64,000 bases of DNA from Phycicoccus sonneratiae (GCF_016887965.1 NZ_JAFDVD010000026.1:32944-96943), one strand, 5' to 3'. Numbered from the stretch's first letter, positions 16,916 through 25,633 are shown. Notes: generated by a model not told the origin, from the sequence alone. Program-made: numbers and translations.

Positions 16916-17933
16916 CGGCCCGCTCGCCATCGGCGTCGACATCGGGGGCACGAAGGTGGCCGCCGGGGTCGTCGACGCCTCGGGGAGCGTCCTGCACCGC
17001 ACGCGGCGCGACACCCCGCACCGCTCGACGAGCCCCCGGGTGGTCGAGGACACCATCGTCTCCGCCGTCGAGGAGCTGCTCGGGCACGGTGACGAGGTCG
17101 TCGCGGTCGGCATCGGCGCCGCCGGGTTCGTCGCCGCCGACCGGGCCACCGTCGTCTTCGCCCCGCACCTGTCGTGGCGCAACGAGCCGCTGCGGGCCTC
17201 GCTCGGCGAGCGGCTCGCGCTGCCGATCTTCGTCGACAACGACGCCAACGCCGGTATCTGGGCCGAGCACCGCTTCGGCGCGGGACGCGGCGAGAGCCAC
17301 CTCGTCATGGTCAACCTCGGCACGGGCATCGGCGGCGGCATCGTCATCGACGGCCGCGTGCTGCGGGGCCGGTTCGGCATCGCGGGGGAGTTCGGCCACA
17401 TGCAGGTCGTCCCCGACGGCATCCGCTGCGAGTGCGGCAACCGGGGCTGCTGGGAGCAGTACGCCTCCGGCAACGCCCTCGTGCGGGAGGCCCGGTCGCT
17501 GATGTCGGCCGGCAGCCCGGTCGTCTCCGACCTCTTCGAGCGCGTCGGTGGCGACCCCGGCGAGCTCACCGGGCCGCTCGTCACGGAGGCCGCGCGCGAC
17601 GGCGACCCGCTGGCCCGCGAGCTGCTCGGCGAGATCGGGCGCTGGCTCGGTGTCGGCATCGCGAACCTCGCCGCCGCCCTCGACCCCGGCACCTTCGTCA
17701 TCGGCGGGGGGGTCAGTGCGGCCGGCGACCTCCTGCTCGAGCCCGCCCGGGTCGCCTTCCGCCGCCAGCTCACCGGTCGCGGGTACCGGCCCGAGGCGTC
17801 CATCGTCGCCGCCCAGCTCGGGAACGAGGCGGGCCTCGTCGGGGCGGCCGACCTGGCCCGGGTCGGGGCCGCCGACCTCGCGTGGGCCGAGGCCGCCGAC
17901 CGGGCGGACCGCGCCGAGCACGCCGACGGCTGA
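16908..17933 (+). CDS. glkA: ROK-family glucokinase
   Basis: This enzyme phosphorylates glucose to glucose-6-phosphate using ATP. The 341-residue protein has the ATP motif DIGGTK at residues 9-14, a sugar-binding segment with FVDNDANAGIWAEHRFGAG, GTGIGGGIVIDG, and the ROK zinc cluster near EFGHMQVVPDGIRCECGNRGCWEQYASG. It resembles actinobacterial GlkA, which also mediates glucose repression in Streptomyces; that second role is not shown here. The last 35 residues are an extra Ala/Asp-rich tail with a near repeat (VGAADLARVGAADLAWAEAAD). It is likely to act on glucose freed by the glucosidase at 46.9-48.6 kb, although the genes are unlinked. Confidence 0.92.
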   Translation: MPDGPLAIGVDIGGTKVAAGVVDASGSVLHRTRRDTPHRSTSPRVVEDTIVSAVEELLGHGDEVVAVGIGAAGFVAADRATVVFAPHLSWRNEPLRASLGERLALPIFVDNDANAGIWAEHRFGAGRGESHLVMVNLGTGIGGGIVIDGRVLRGRFGIAGEFGHMQVVPDGIRCECGNRGCWEQYASGNALVREARSLMSAGSPVVSDLFERVGGDPGELTGPLVTEAARDGDPLARELLGEIGRWLGVGIANLAAALDPGTFVIGGGVSAAGDLLLEPARVAFRRQLTGRGYRPEASIVAAQLGNEAGLVGAADLARVGAADLAWAEAADRADRAEHADG

Positions 17934-17940
17934 GGTCCCG

Positions 17941-18621
17941 GTGACCGCCGAGCGGTTCCGCGTCGCGTCGTACAACACCCGCGACTTCCTCGACGACCAC
18001 CGCCTCGCCGCACGGGTCGTGCGCGCCGTCGACCCGGACGTGCTCTGCCTCCAGGAGGTGCCGCGCCGGCTCCTCGCCGGGTGGCGCACGGCCCGGTTCG
18101 CCCGGGCCTGCGGGATGCGGTGGACCGGCCGGCACCGCGGCAGCGGCGGCACGACCGTCTTCACGTCGTCGCGGGTGCGGGCCCTCGCGGCCGATCACGT
18201 GCGGCTGCCGGTGCGCTGGCCGGACCGGACCCGTGGCTACGCCGTGGTGCGGGTGGCCGTCGGGCACGCCGAGGTCACCGCGGTGTCGGTGCACCTGAGC
18301 CTGCGGCCGCCGGAGCGGGTCGCCCACACCGAGCGCATCCTGGCGCGCATCGCGGACGCCGGCCCGCTCGTCCTCGCCGGCGACCTCAACGAGGACGACA
18401 CGGGCGGCGCCTGGCGCCTCATCGACGTGCCGGACCGGCTGCACCTCGTGTCGCCGGCGACCCCGACCTTCCCGGCGGCCCGGCCGCGGCGCCGGCTCGA
18501 CGTCGTCTTCGCCTCGCCCGGACTGCGGGTGCTGCCGCACCGCGAGGTGCTGCTGCCGGACACCGTGTGGGCCGCGGCCAGCGACCACCGCCCGACCTGG
18601 GTCGACCTCGAGATCCCCTGA
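17941..18621 (+). CDS. Endonuclease/exonuclease/phosphatase-family protein
   Basis: The 226-residue product matches the small metal-dependent EEP fold. It has FRVASYNTRDF at the first metal-binding strand, DVLCLQEVP with the metal-ligand Glu, LAGDLNEDD with Asp and Asn of the active site, and a C-terminal SDHRPTWVDLE with the catalytic His. Members cleave DNA, phosphoinositides or lipids, so the substrate is open. The GTG start is 7 bases after the glucokinase stop, placing it last in that operon. The 3' end converges on a membrane gene with a 30-base gap. Confidence 0.88.
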   Translation: MTAERFRVASYNTRDFLDDHRLAARVVRAVDPDVLCLQEVPRRLLAGWRTARFARACGMRWTGRHRGSGGTTVFTSSRVRALAADHVRLPVRWPDRTRGYAVVRVAVGHAEVTAVSVHLSLRPPERVAHTERILARIADAGPLVLAGDLNEDDTGGAWRLIDVPDRLHLVSPATPTFPAARPRRRLDVVFASPGLRVLPHREVLLPDTVWAAASDHRPTWVDLEIP

Positions 18622-18651
18622 GCGACAGCCCGGTTCGCGCAGGCCCGAGCG

Positions 18652-19200
18652 TCAGACGCGGGCGCCGTCGTCGGTGTCGTCGCGGTGCCGGGGCTGGCGC
18701 AGCACGAGGAGCGCGAAGCCGGCGAGGGAGAGGAACAGTCCCGCGAGGAACCACCGCGTGCTGTGGAACGGGCGGGCCATCGCGACGTAGACGAGGCACA
18801 GGGGCCCGGCGACGAGCCCGAGCACGGCGCCCCAGAAGTGGAGGTCCTCCTGCGGGGGCAGGTGCACGGCCGGGGGCTCAAAGTGCTCGTCGTCCTCGTC
18901 GGTGGCGGGCTTCGCGGCGTCCGCCGCCGGCGACTCGGCGACCCGCCAGGAGGAGGCGGGCACGACGATGTCGAGGGGGGAGGGGTTGACCCACGGAGGA
19001 CGCGCCGCGGGGGGCTCGTCGGCGTCGTCGCCCAGGTCGGCGGCGTCGGGGTCGGCGGGCTCCGGACCGTCCTCGGCGTCGGCCTCCGGCGACGGGCCGG
19101 ACGGTGCCGCGGCGGGCTTGGGGCCGTCCCACGCCGCGACGATGGACGCGAAGCGCTCGTCGACGTCGCGCTCGTCCATCTCACCGGGGCGGTCGGTCAC
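18652..19200 (-). CDS. Acidic two-helix membrane protein of unknown function
   Basis: A 182-residue protein. Residues 1-110 are acidic and Pro/Ala-rich and probably disordered. A conserved-looking segment then follows (WVNPSPLDIVVPASSWRVAE) before a last third with two hydrophobic helices (LHFWGAVLGLVAGPLCLVYVA and FLAGLFLSLAGFALLVLRQP) and a short charged tail. I chose GTG at 19200 because AGGAG lies 5 bases upstream; an adjacent GTG at 19206 overlaps that site. It is divergent from plsC. The family is not recognised; an envelope scaffold or small regulator are both possible. Confidence 0.7.
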   Translation of the reverse strand: MTDRPGEMDERDVDERFASIVAAWDGPKPAAAPSGPSPEADAEDGPEPADPDAADLGDDADEPPAARPPWVNPSPLDIVVPASSWRVAESPAADAAKPATDEDDEHFEPPAVHLPPQEDLHFWGAVLGLVAGPLCLVYVAMARPFHSTRWFLAGLFLSLAGFALLVLRQPRHRDDTDDGARV

Positions 19201-19308
19201 GATCACTCCTCGCGGTCGGGGGCCGCGACGATCTTCGCACGTCCGGCTGGGTGCCTCCGGGTCGTGGGACGCCCCCGGTGACCTGGGGGCAACACCGCGA
19301 GGGTGCAC

Positions 19309-19314
19309 TAGGCT
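19309..19314 (+). promoter_or_regulatory. -10 element for the plsC gene
   Basis: TAGGCT ends 14 bases before the ATG at 19329, giving a very short leader. A preceding -35 is not evident. Confidence 0.4.
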
Positions 19315-19328
19315 TCCCGCGAGACGCG

Positions 19329-20174
19329 ATGAAGGGTGGTCCGTTGTTCTACTGGGTGCTGAAGACGGTCGTCCTCGGGCCGGTCCTCCGCCTCCTCTTC
19401 CGACCCTGGATCGAGGGTGAGGAGAACATCCCCGAGGACGGCGCCGCGATCTTCGCGAGCAACCACCTCTCGTTCTCCGACTCGATCTTCCTGCCGCTGC
19501 TCGTGCCCCGGCGGATGACCTTCCTCGCCAAGTCCGACTACTTCACCGGCGTGGGGCTCAAGGGCCGGCTCACGGCCGCGTTCTTCAAGGGCGTCGGCCA
19601 GCTGCCCATCGACCGCTCGGGCGGGCGGGCCAGCGAGGCCGCGCTCAGCTCGGGCCTGAAGGTCCTGCGCCGCGGCGAGCTGCTCGGCCTCTACCCCGAG
19701 GGCACCCGCAGCCCCGACGGCCGGCTCTACAAGGGCCGCACCGGTGTCGCCCGGATGGCCCTCGAGGCGGGCGTGCCGGTCGTCCCGGTCGCGATGATCA
19801 ACACCGACAAGGCCCAGCCCACCGGCACGAAGATCCCGAAGCTCGTCCGCATCGGCGTCCGGGTCGGCGAGCCGCTCGACTTCTCCCGGTACGAGGGGAT
19901 GGAGGGCGACCGCTTCGTCCTGCGCTCGGTCACCGACGAGATCATGTACGCGCTCATGGAGCTCTCCGGCCAGGAGTACGTCGACATGTACGCGACGGCG
20001 ATGAAGGACCGCATCGCCCGCGACAAGAAGAACAAGGCCAAGGAGGCCGCCGAGGCCGCCCGGCCGGGTCGGGCCGCCGACGAGCTCGAGGACGCCCTCG
20101 ACGGCGAAGGCCTCGACGAGGGCGGGTCCGCCGCCGACCGGCGCGACGCCGGCCCGGAGCGGCGCGCGAGCTGA
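19329..20174 (+). CDS. 1-acyl-sn-glycerol-3-phosphate acyltransferase-like protein
   Basis: PlsC-type enzymes acylate lysophosphatidic acid at the membrane. This 281-residue protein has the block I motif NHLSFSD (NHxxxxD), block II with GQLPIDRSGG, the block III acyl-acceptor motif YPEGTRSPDG, and block IV VPVVPVAMI. The last 60 residues are charged and low in complexity (KDRIARDKKNKAKEAAEAA and so on). It corresponds in place and orientation to M. tuberculosis Rv2182c. The ATG at 19329 is followed at once by the hydrophobic LFYWVLKTVVLGPVLRLLF helix. It is immediately upstream of the macS gene on the same strand, with an 8-base gap. Confidence 0.92.
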   Translation: MKGGPLFYWVLKTVVLGPVLRLLFRPWIEGEENIPEDGAAIFASNHLSFSDSIFLPLLVPRRMTFLAKSDYFTGVGLKGRLTAAFFKGVGQLPIDRSGGRASEAALSSGLKVLRRGELLGLYPEGTRSPDGRLYKGRTGVARMALEAGVPVVPVAMINTDKAQPTGTKIPKLVRIGVRVGEPLDFSRYEGMEGDRFVLRSVTDEIMYALMELSGQEYVDMYATAMKDRIARDKKNKAKEAAEAARPGRAADELEDALDGEGLDEGGSAADRRDAGPERRAS

Positions 20175-20182
20175 GGGGCGAC

Positions 20183-21364
20183 GTGGGGGTCCTCGGGCCG
20201 CGCTCCCCCCGCACGGGGCGCCGCGAGCCGGTCGTCGTCGAGGCCTTCCACCGCGGCCTCGACGTCTTCCGCCCGCTCGCCACCGCCTACGCGGCCGTCC
20301 TCGCGTGGGAGCGCCGCACCGAGATGGTCCGGCCCTGGGTCGCGGTCCTCGTCCTCGCGGTGATGGCCGCGTGGTCGCTCGGGCTGCTGCTCTATCGCCG
20401 CCGCGGGCGCACGGTCCTCGTCGTCGAGGTCGTCATCGCCACCGCCGCGGTGCTCGCCACCCCGCTCGCCGACGGGATGGCGGCGGTCACCGCCGGGCAG
20501 TTCACGCTGCCGACCGTCTGGGCCGCCGGGTCGGTGGCGGGGGCGGCCGTCGTCGCGGGCGCGCGCGGCGGTCTGGTCGCGGCCGGCGTCATCGCGGTGG
20601 CCGACCTCGTCGAGATCGCCGGCCGCCCGACGCAGGGCACCGTGCACAACATCGTCATCCTCGTCCTGCTCGGTGGCCTCATCGGGCTGGCCGTCGACCT
20701 CGCCCGCTCCGGCCTCGAGCGCGAGGAGCAGGTCCTCCTCGAGCGCGAGCGGCTGCGCGAGCGCGAGCGGATCGCGCGCGTCGTCCACGACGGCGTGCTC
20801 CAGTCGCTCGCCCTCATCCACCGCCGCGGGGCCGAGCTCGGGGGAGAGGCCGACGAGCTCGCCACGCTCGCCGCCGACCAGGAGCGGGCGCTGCGCCGGT
20901 TCGTCTCCGGCGCCGGGGCGCCCGGTGGGTCGGCCGTCGACCTGCACGGCGTCGAGGGCTCCGAGGTCGACCTGCGCCTCGCCGTCACGGCGCACGAGCG
21001 GCCGGGGGTCACCGTGTCCGTCCCCGGTGACCCGCTGCTCGTCGACCCGCAGGTGGCCCGCGAGCTCGACGCCGCCCTCACCGCGGTGCTCGACAACGTC
21101 GAGCGGCACGCGGGCGAGGGGGCCCGGGCCTGGGTGCTCCTCGAGGGCGACGCGGCCGGCGTCGAGCTCACCGTGCGCGACGACGGCGTCGGCGCCGACC
21201 CGGCCGAGGTGCAGGCCGCCGCCGCCCGCGGCCGGATGGGCGTCAGCTCCTCGATCCGCGGGCGCGTCGAGGACCTCGGTGGTTCGGCCACGTGGAGCAC
21301 CCGTCCCGGGGCAGGATGCACGGTGCGCATCATCGTCCCGCGCACGAGGGGGAACCAGCCATGA
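20183..21364 (+). CDS. MacS-family sensor histidine kinase
   Basis: A 393-residue membrane histidine kinase with four to five N-terminal helices (residues about 30-170, DUF5931-like), a charged coiled coil (REEQVLLERERLRERERIARVV), the dimerisation/phosphoacceptor motif RVVHDGVLQSLALI, and a C-terminal HATPase with N-box DNVERHA and G-box VRDDGVGAD. The family phosphorylates MacR-type regulators; in Corynebacterium MacS/MacR is reported in cell-surface control. The ATG of the response regulator overlaps its stop by 4 bases. It is fused neither to PAS nor HAMP modules. The signal is unknown. Confidence 0.9.
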   Translation: MGVLGPRSPRTGRREPVVVEAFHRGLDVFRPLATAYAAVLAWERRTEMVRPWVAVLVLAVMAAWSLGLLLYRRRGRTVLVVEVVIATAAVLATPLADGMAAVTAGQFTLPTVWAAGSVAGAAVVAGARGGLVAAGVIAVADLVEIAGRPTQGTVHNIVILVLLGGLIGLAVDLARSGLEREEQVLLERERLRERERIARVVHDGVLQSLALIHRRGAELGGEADELATLAADQERALRRFVSGAGAPGGSAVDLHGVEGSEVDLRLAVTAHERPGVTVSVPGDPLLVDPQVARELDAALTAVLDNVERHAGEGARAWVLLEGDAAGVELTVRDDGVGADPAEVQAAAARGRMGVSSSIRGRVEDLGGSATWSTRPGAGCTVRIIVPRTRGNQP

Positions 21365-22080
21365 CCGACGCCGAGCCGACGCCGCCGGGCACCGACTCCC
21401 CCCGCGTGCTCGTCGCCGACGACCACCCGCTGTGGCTCACGGCGCTCGAGCGCGACCTCGTGGCCCGCGGGGTCGAGGTCGTCGGCACCGCCTCCGACGG
21501 CCCCTCGGCCGTGCGACGCACCCGCGCCACCCGGCCCGACGTGCTCGTCCTCGACCTCAACCTGCCGGGGATGCGCGGCGACGAGGTGTGCCGCGCGCTC
21601 GGCGACCTGCCGACCCGCGTCCTCATCCTCTCGGCGAGCGGCGAGCAGCAGGACGTCCTCGCGGCCATCAAGGCCGGCGCCACCGGCTACCTCGTGAAGT
21701 CGGCCTCGCCCACCGAGATCCTCGAGGCCGTGCTCGCGACCGGGCGCGGCGAGGCGGTGTTCACGCCCGGGCTGGCGGGCCTCGTGCTCGGCGAGTTCCG
21801 CCGCCTGGGTGGCGCGGCGGGCACCACGGAGCCGGCGGCGCCCGCCGACCCCGAGCGCCCCATCCCGCAGCTGACCGCCCGCGAGACCGAGGTGCTGCGG
21901 CTCGTCGCCACGGGGATGTCGAGCAAGGAGATCGCGGCCCAGCTCTTCCTCTCGCACCGCACGGTGCAGAACCACGTGCAGAACACCCTCGGCAAGCTGC
22001 ACCTGCACAACCGCGTCGAGCTCGTGCGCTTCGCGCTGGCCCACGGGCTCGAGGACGAGGACCCCGCGCCGAGCGCGTGA
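21361..22080 (+). CDS. LuxR/NarL-family response regulator (MacR-like)
   Basis: Partner of the preceding kinase. The 239-residue protein has an N-terminal receiver with DDHP, phosphoacceptor Asp in VLVLDLNLPG (about residue 64), a Thr/Ser switch near LILSASGE, and Lys in GYLVKSAS. A linker with Pro/Ala/Glu follows, then a LuxR helix-turn-helix (LTARETEVLRLVATGMSSKEIAAQL and RTVQNHVQNTL). The coding start overlaps the macS stop (ATGA), so expression is coupled. It binds DNA as a phosphorylated dimer, and its targets cannot be predicted from this window. Confidence 0.92.
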   Translation: MTDAEPTPPGTDSPRVLVADDHPLWLTALERDLVARGVEVVGTASDGPSAVRRTRATRPDVLVLDLNLPGMRGDEVCRALGDLPTRVLILSASGEQQDVLAAIKAGATGYLVKSASPTEILEAVLATGRGEAVFTPGLAGLVLGEFRRLGGAAGTTEPAAPADPERPIPQLTARETEVLRLVATGMSSKEIAAQLFLSHRTVQNHVQNTLGKLHLHNRVELVRFALAHGLEDEDPAPSA

Positions 22081-22121
22081 CCGGGATGCGGGCCCGCTGT
22101 CCCGGATGCCGGACGCCCACC

Positions 22122-22127
22122 TACCAT
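22122..22127 (+). promoter_or_regulatory. -10 hexamer of probable leaderless promoter (aroG)
   Basis: TACCAT ends 8 bases before the GTG at 22136, in the 55-base gap after the response regulator. Confidence 0.5.
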
Positions 22128-22135
22128 TGACGCTC

Positions 22136-23488
22136 GTGAGCACGACCACGTCCCCGGACCCCCTCCAGCGGCTCGCCGCCGGTGCCGACCTCCCGGCTGC
22201 CCAGCAGCCGGTCTGGCCCGACCGCGCCGCCCTCGACGAGGCCGTCGGGACGCTCGCCACCTATCCGCCGCTCGTGTTCGCGGGCGAGTGCGACGTGCTC
22301 AAGGACCGGATGGCCGCGGTGGCCCGCGGCGAGGCCTTCGTGCTCCAGGGCGGCGACTGCGCCGAGACCTTCGTCTCGGCCACCGCCGACAACATCCGCG
22401 ACCGGGTCAAGACCATCCTCCAGATGGCCGCGGTCCTCACGTACGGCGCGTCGATGCCGGTCGTCAAGGTCGGGCGGATGGCCGGGCAGTACGCCAAGCC
22501 GCGCTCGAGCGACGACGAGACCCGCGAGGGCGTCACGCTGCCGGCCTACCGCGGCGACATGGTCAACGACTACGACTTCACGCCGGAGTCTCGCCGCCCG
22601 GACCCGATGCGGCTGGTGCGCGGGTACCACGCGAGCAGCGCCACGCTCAACCTCGTGCGGGCCTTCACCACCGGTGGCTTCGCCGACCTGCGCCACGTCC
22701 ACGACTGGAACAAGGGCTTCGTCGCCAACGCGGCGAACGCCCGCTACGAGCGCCTCGCCCGCGACATCGACAAGGCGATGCGGTTCATGGCCGCGTGCGG
22801 CGCCGACTTCGACGCCATGCGCACGACGGAGTTCTTCTCCGCGCACGAGGCGCTGCTCCTCGACTACGAGCGGCCGATGACCCGCGTCGACTCGCGCACC
22901 GGGCAGCTGTACGACACCTCGGGCCACTTCATCTGGGTCGGGGAGCGCACCCGCGACCTCGACGGCGCGCACATCGACTTCGTCTCACGTGTGCGGAACC
23001 CGGTGGGCGTCAAGGTGTCCGCGAACGCCGACGTCGACGACCTGCTGCGGATGATCGACGTCGTCGACCCCGACCGCGAGCCCGGCCGGCTGACGTTCAT
23101 CACCCGGATGGGCGCGGGACGGGTGCGCGAGGCGCTGCCGGCGATCGTCGAGAAGGTCACCGCGTCGGGGGCGCTCGTCACCTGGGTCTGCGACCCGATG
23201 CACGGCAACACCTTCTCGTCGGCCTCGGGCTTCAAGACCCGCGACTTCGACGACGTCGTCGCCGAGGTGCGCGGCTTCTTCGAGGTGCACCAGGGCCTCG
23301 GCACGCACCCGGGCGGCATCCACGTCGAGCTCACCGGCAACGACGTCACCGAGTGCATCGGGGGCTCGGAGAAGATCCTCGACGCCGACCTCGGCACCCG
23401 GTACGAGTCGGTGTGCGACCCGCGGCTCAACCACCAGCAGAGCCTCGAGCTGGCCTTCCTCGTCGCCGAGATGCTGGCCCAGGACTGA
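22136..23488 (+). CDS. aroG: Class II 3-deoxy-7-phosphoheptulonate (DAHP) synthase
   Basis: The first enzyme of the shikimate pathway condenses phosphoenolpyruvate and erythrose-4-phosphate. The 450-residue length and motifs are those of plant-like type II enzymes: LQGGDCAETF (metal-binding Cys), VKVGRMAGQYAKPRS (PEP-binding Arg/Lys), RGYHASSATLNLVRAF, WVGERTRDLDGAH (metal His and Glu nearby), and the late DPMHGNTF. It is the counterpart of M. tuberculosis aroG (Rv2178c). Feedback by aromatic amino acids is known for that enzyme; whether it holds here is inference. The GTG start is set by TACCAT eight bases upstream. Confidence 0.95.
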   Translation: MSTTTSPDPLQRLAAGADLPAAQQPVWPDRAALDEAVGTLATYPPLVFAGECDVLKDRMAAVARGEAFVLQGGDCAETFVSATADNIRDRVKTILQMAAVLTYGASMPVVKVGRMAGQYAKPRSSDDETREGVTLPAYRGDMVNDYDFTPESRRPDPMRLVRGYHASSATLNLVRAFTTGGFADLRHVHDWNKGFVANAANARYERLARDIDKAMRFMAACGADFDAMRTTEFFSAHEALLLDYERPMTRVDSRTGQLYDTSGHFIWVGERTRDLDGAHIDFVSRVRNPVGVKVSANADVDDLLRMIDVVDPDREPGRLTFITRMGAGRVREALPAIVEKVTASGALVTWVCDPMHGNTFSSASGFKTRDFDDVVAEVRGFFEVHQGLGTHPGGIHVELTGNDVTECIGGSEKILDADLGTRYESVCDPRLNHQQSLELAFLVAEMLAQD

Positions 23489-23496
23489 TCCGGCCC

Positions 23497-24543
23497 ATGG
23501 CTTCCTTCGTCGCGGACCTGTTGTCCGACACCCTGACCCGCCCGACCGACGCGATGCGCGAGGCGATGGCCCGCGCCGACGTCGGCGACGACGTGTTCGG
23601 CGAGGACCCCACGGTCGCCGCGCTCGAGGAGCGGGTCGCGGCCCTGCTCGGCCACGAGGCCGCCCTCTTCGCGCCGACGGGGTCGATGGCCAACCAGCTC
23701 GGGCTGCGGCTGCACGTCGCTCCCGGCCAGGAGATGGTCGCCGACCAGCAGGCGCACGTGGTGCGCGCCGAGCTCGGTGCGGCGGCGGCCTTCTCGGGCA
23801 TCACGTCACGCACCTGGCCGTCAGTGCGCGGTCTGCTCGACCCGGCCGGGCCGATGTCGCTCGTCACGACCGGCGTCGGGCCGTACCAGGTCGAGACCGC
23901 GCTCGTCGTCGTCGAGAACACGCACAACTTCGGTGGCGGCACGGTGCAGCCCATCGAGGCCATCCGCGAGGTCCGTTCCGCGACACGGCCGTCGGGCGTC
24001 GCGATGCACCTCGACGGCGCGCGGCTGTGGAACGCGCACGTGGCGTCCGGGGTGTCGCTGGCCGAGTACGGGTCGCAGTTCGACACGGTGTCGGTGTGCC
24101 TGTCCAAGGGCCTCGGGGCACCGGTCGGCTCGGTGCTCGTCGGCTCCGCGGAGGCGATGGCCGAGGCGCGCATCTGGCGCAAGCGGTACGGCGGCGGGAT
24201 GCGCCAGGTGGGCATCCTCGCGGCGGCCGGCCTGCACGCCCTCGAGCACCACGTCGAGCGGCTGGCCGACGACCACGCCCGGGCCCGGCGCTTCGCCGAC
24301 GCCTGCGCCGAGGCCGCGCCGGGCACCGTCGACCCCGCCACCGTCGAGACGAACATCGTCGTACTCGACGTCGGTGCCGCCGGGCTCACGGCCGCGCAGT
24401 TCGTCGACGCCCTGCTCGGGCACGGCGTGCGCACCTACGCCGTCGGGCCGCGGGCCGTCCGCCTCGTCTGGCACCTCGACGTCGACGACGCCGGCACCGA
24501 CGCGGCCGTCGCCGCCGCCCGCGAGGTCCTCTCCGCCTCCTGA
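23497..24543 (+). CDS. ltaE: Low-specificity L-threonine aldolase
   Basis: A PLP-dependent enzyme that splits threonine or allo-threonine into glycine and acetaldehyde. The 348-residue protein shows LLSDTLTRPTDAMREAM at the N-terminus, the GEDP loop, and ENTHNFGGGTV. MHLDGARLWNAH carries the PLP-binding Asp and Arg; VCLSKGLGAPVGS carries the Schiff-base Lys. The start is 8 bases after the aroG stop, so co-transcription is likely. Other fold type I beta-eliminating lyases look similar; the LSKGLGAPVGS context argues for threonine aldolase. Confidence 0.92.
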   Translation: MASFVADLLSDTLTRPTDAMREAMARADVGDDVFGEDPTVAALEERVAALLGHEAALFAPTGSMANQLGLRLHVAPGQEMVADQQAHVVRAELGAAAAFSGITSRTWPSVRGLLDPAGPMSLVTTGVGPYQVETALVVVENTHNFGGGTVQPIEAIREVRSATRPSGVAMHLDGARLWNAHVASGVSLAEYGSQFDTVSVCLSKGLGAPVGSVLVGSAEAMAEARIWRKRYGGGMRQVGILAAAGLHALEHHVERLADDHARARRFADACAEAAPGTVDPATVETNIVVLDVGAAGLTAAQFVDALLGHGVRTYAVGPRAVRLVWHLDVDDAGTDAAVAAAREVLSAS

Positions 24544-24563
24544 GCACGGCGGGAGGAAGTCGG

Positions 24564-24593
24564 TTGTCGACGGGCTCGACCCGCTGCCACGCT
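24564..24593 (+). promoter_or_regulatory. Probable leaderless promoter for the 110-residue protein gene
   Basis: TTGTCG (24564-24569) and CACGCT (24588-24593) have an 18-base spacer. The -10 ends 6 bases before the ATG at 24600. Confidence 0.45.
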
Positions 24594-24599
24594 CGCGTC

Positions 24600-24932
24600 A
24601 TGCGTCCCGTGCCGACCCACCCGCCGTACGACCAGCTCCTCACGACCGCCGAGTGGGTCGCCGACGCCCGACCCGAGGTCGACCGGGAGATGGCCCGCGA
24701 GGTCTTCGCCGAGGCCGCGACCCTGCTCCACGACGGCCTCGTCCTCGACGACCTCGACGACCACGACGCGTGCGCGGTGGTCACCGGCCTGTGCCTCGAC
24801 CTCGTCTCGCCCGACCCGGGCGCGGCGATCCGCGAGCGCGCCGGCGCCCTCGCCGACGACCCCGGTGACCTCCACGACGCCGCGTCGGTCGCCCGCTGCT
24901 ATGAGATCTGCCTGCGCCTCTTCCAGCTCTGA
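24600..24932 (+). CDS. Small acidic hypothetical protein
   Basis: A 110-residue, mainly helical protein rich in Asp, Ala and Leu: TTAEWVADARPEVDREMAREVFAEA, then VLDDLDDHDACAVVTGLCLDLV and a final ARCYEICLRLFQL. No signal peptide, membrane helix or known domain is recognised. Coding support comes from codon bias, a promoter-like element right before the ATG and a hairpin right after the stop. It is monocistronic and convergent with the next acidic hypothetical protein. Confidence 0.7.
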   Translation: MRPVPTHPPYDQLLTTAEWVADARPEVDREMAREVFAEAATLLHDGLVLDDLDDHDACAVVTGLCLDLVSPDPGAAIRERAGALADDPGDLHDAASVARCYEICLRLFQL

Positions 24933-24938
24933 CCTCCG

Positions 24939-24983
24939 CGTGGTGATGCAGGGGGCGGCGGATTCCCCGCGTTCTGCACCACC
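24939..24983. terminator. Candidate bidirectional hairpin terminator
   Basis: Imperfect stem between two convergent genes: TGGTGATGCAGGGGG pairs with CCCCGC...CTGCACCACCG (left arm near 24940-24955, right arm near 24965-24983), with a short bulge. There is no U-tract, as is common in very GC-rich actinobacteria. Confidence 0.45.
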
Positions 24984-24994
24984 GCAGGCGACGG

Positions 24995-25621
24995 TCAGCG
25001 CTCTTCCGGAGCCCGCACGATGGCGAAGGGGTCGTCGTCGAAGGTCTCGTCCTCGTCTCCGTCGTGGGTGATGACCGTCGTGGCAAAGCGCCGCTGCAGG
25101 AGGCCGGGAGACTCGTCGAGGCGATGGACGACGTCCCCGTGCATGATCTCTTCGACCGCGGTGCGGACGTCCTGCACGCGGAATCCGGCGTCGTCCTCGG
25201 TGTCGTCCGTCCAGTGGGCAAGGTAGCTCTCGCGCCCGGCCTCCATCACCGCGGCCGCGTCGGTGACGAGGTAGTCCCACCGGCCCACGACGGTGACCAC
25301 CGTGCCGCCCTCGGCGAAGGGGTCGCCGTCCTCGCCCCAGTCCTCGTCGTCCTCATCGTCGTCGTCCCACGTCTCGAGGCCGAGCGGGGCGGTCCCGGTG
25401 AGGTCGAACGCCGCGTCGTCGAACGCGGCAGCCGCGCTCCGCAGTGCATCGTTGGCCGTGAAGAGATCGGGGAGCTCACGCTGGCGGCCGGACAGCCGCT
25501 CCACCAGCTCGACGTGCTCGTCGACAGCGGAACGCAGCTGCGCGGCACGGGCCAGCAGGACCTCCCGGGCCGCGGCACTCCACTGGTCGGGTCCGTCGTG
25601 CTCGTCGGTCTCGTCATGCAT
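24995..25621 (-). CDS. Acidic hypothetical protein
   Basis: A 208-residue cytosolic protein. Residues 1-85 are helical (REVLLARAAQLRSAVDEHVELVERLSG and ALRSAAAAFDDAAFDLTG). A highly acidic loop follows (DDDDEDDEDWGEDGD), then a beta-rich half with GTVVTVVGRWDYLV, AGRESYLAHW and a last acidic strand. No family recognised. The first of two nearby ATGs (25621) is chosen because TAGGGT ends 6 bases upstream. Slightly more AT-containing codons than its neighbours occur in places, but not enough to claim transfer. Confidence 0.7.
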   Translation of the reverse strand: MHDETDEHDGPDQWSAAAREVLLARAAQLRSAVDEHVELVERLSGRQRELPDLFTANDALRSAAAAFDDAAFDLTGTAPLGLETWDDDDEDDEDWGEDGDPFAEGGTVVTVVGRWDYLVTDAAAVMEAGRESYLAHWTDDTEDDAGFRVQDVRTAVEEIMHGDVVHRLDESPGLLQRRFATTVITHDGDEDETFDDDPFAIVRAPEER

Positions 25622-25627
25622 GCGCCG

Positions 25628-25633
25628 ACCCTA
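25628..25633 (-). promoter_or_regulatory. -10 hexamer of probable leaderless promoter (acidic hypothetical gene)
   Basis: TAGGGT on the minus strand ends 6 bases before the ATG at 25621. Confidence 0.5.

Noticed and set aside
24995..25621. Horizontally acquired island at the two acidic hypothetical genes
   Set aside because: Slightly softer codon bias in places, but the promoters follow the local pattern and there is no mobile DNA, tRNA or repeat boundary.
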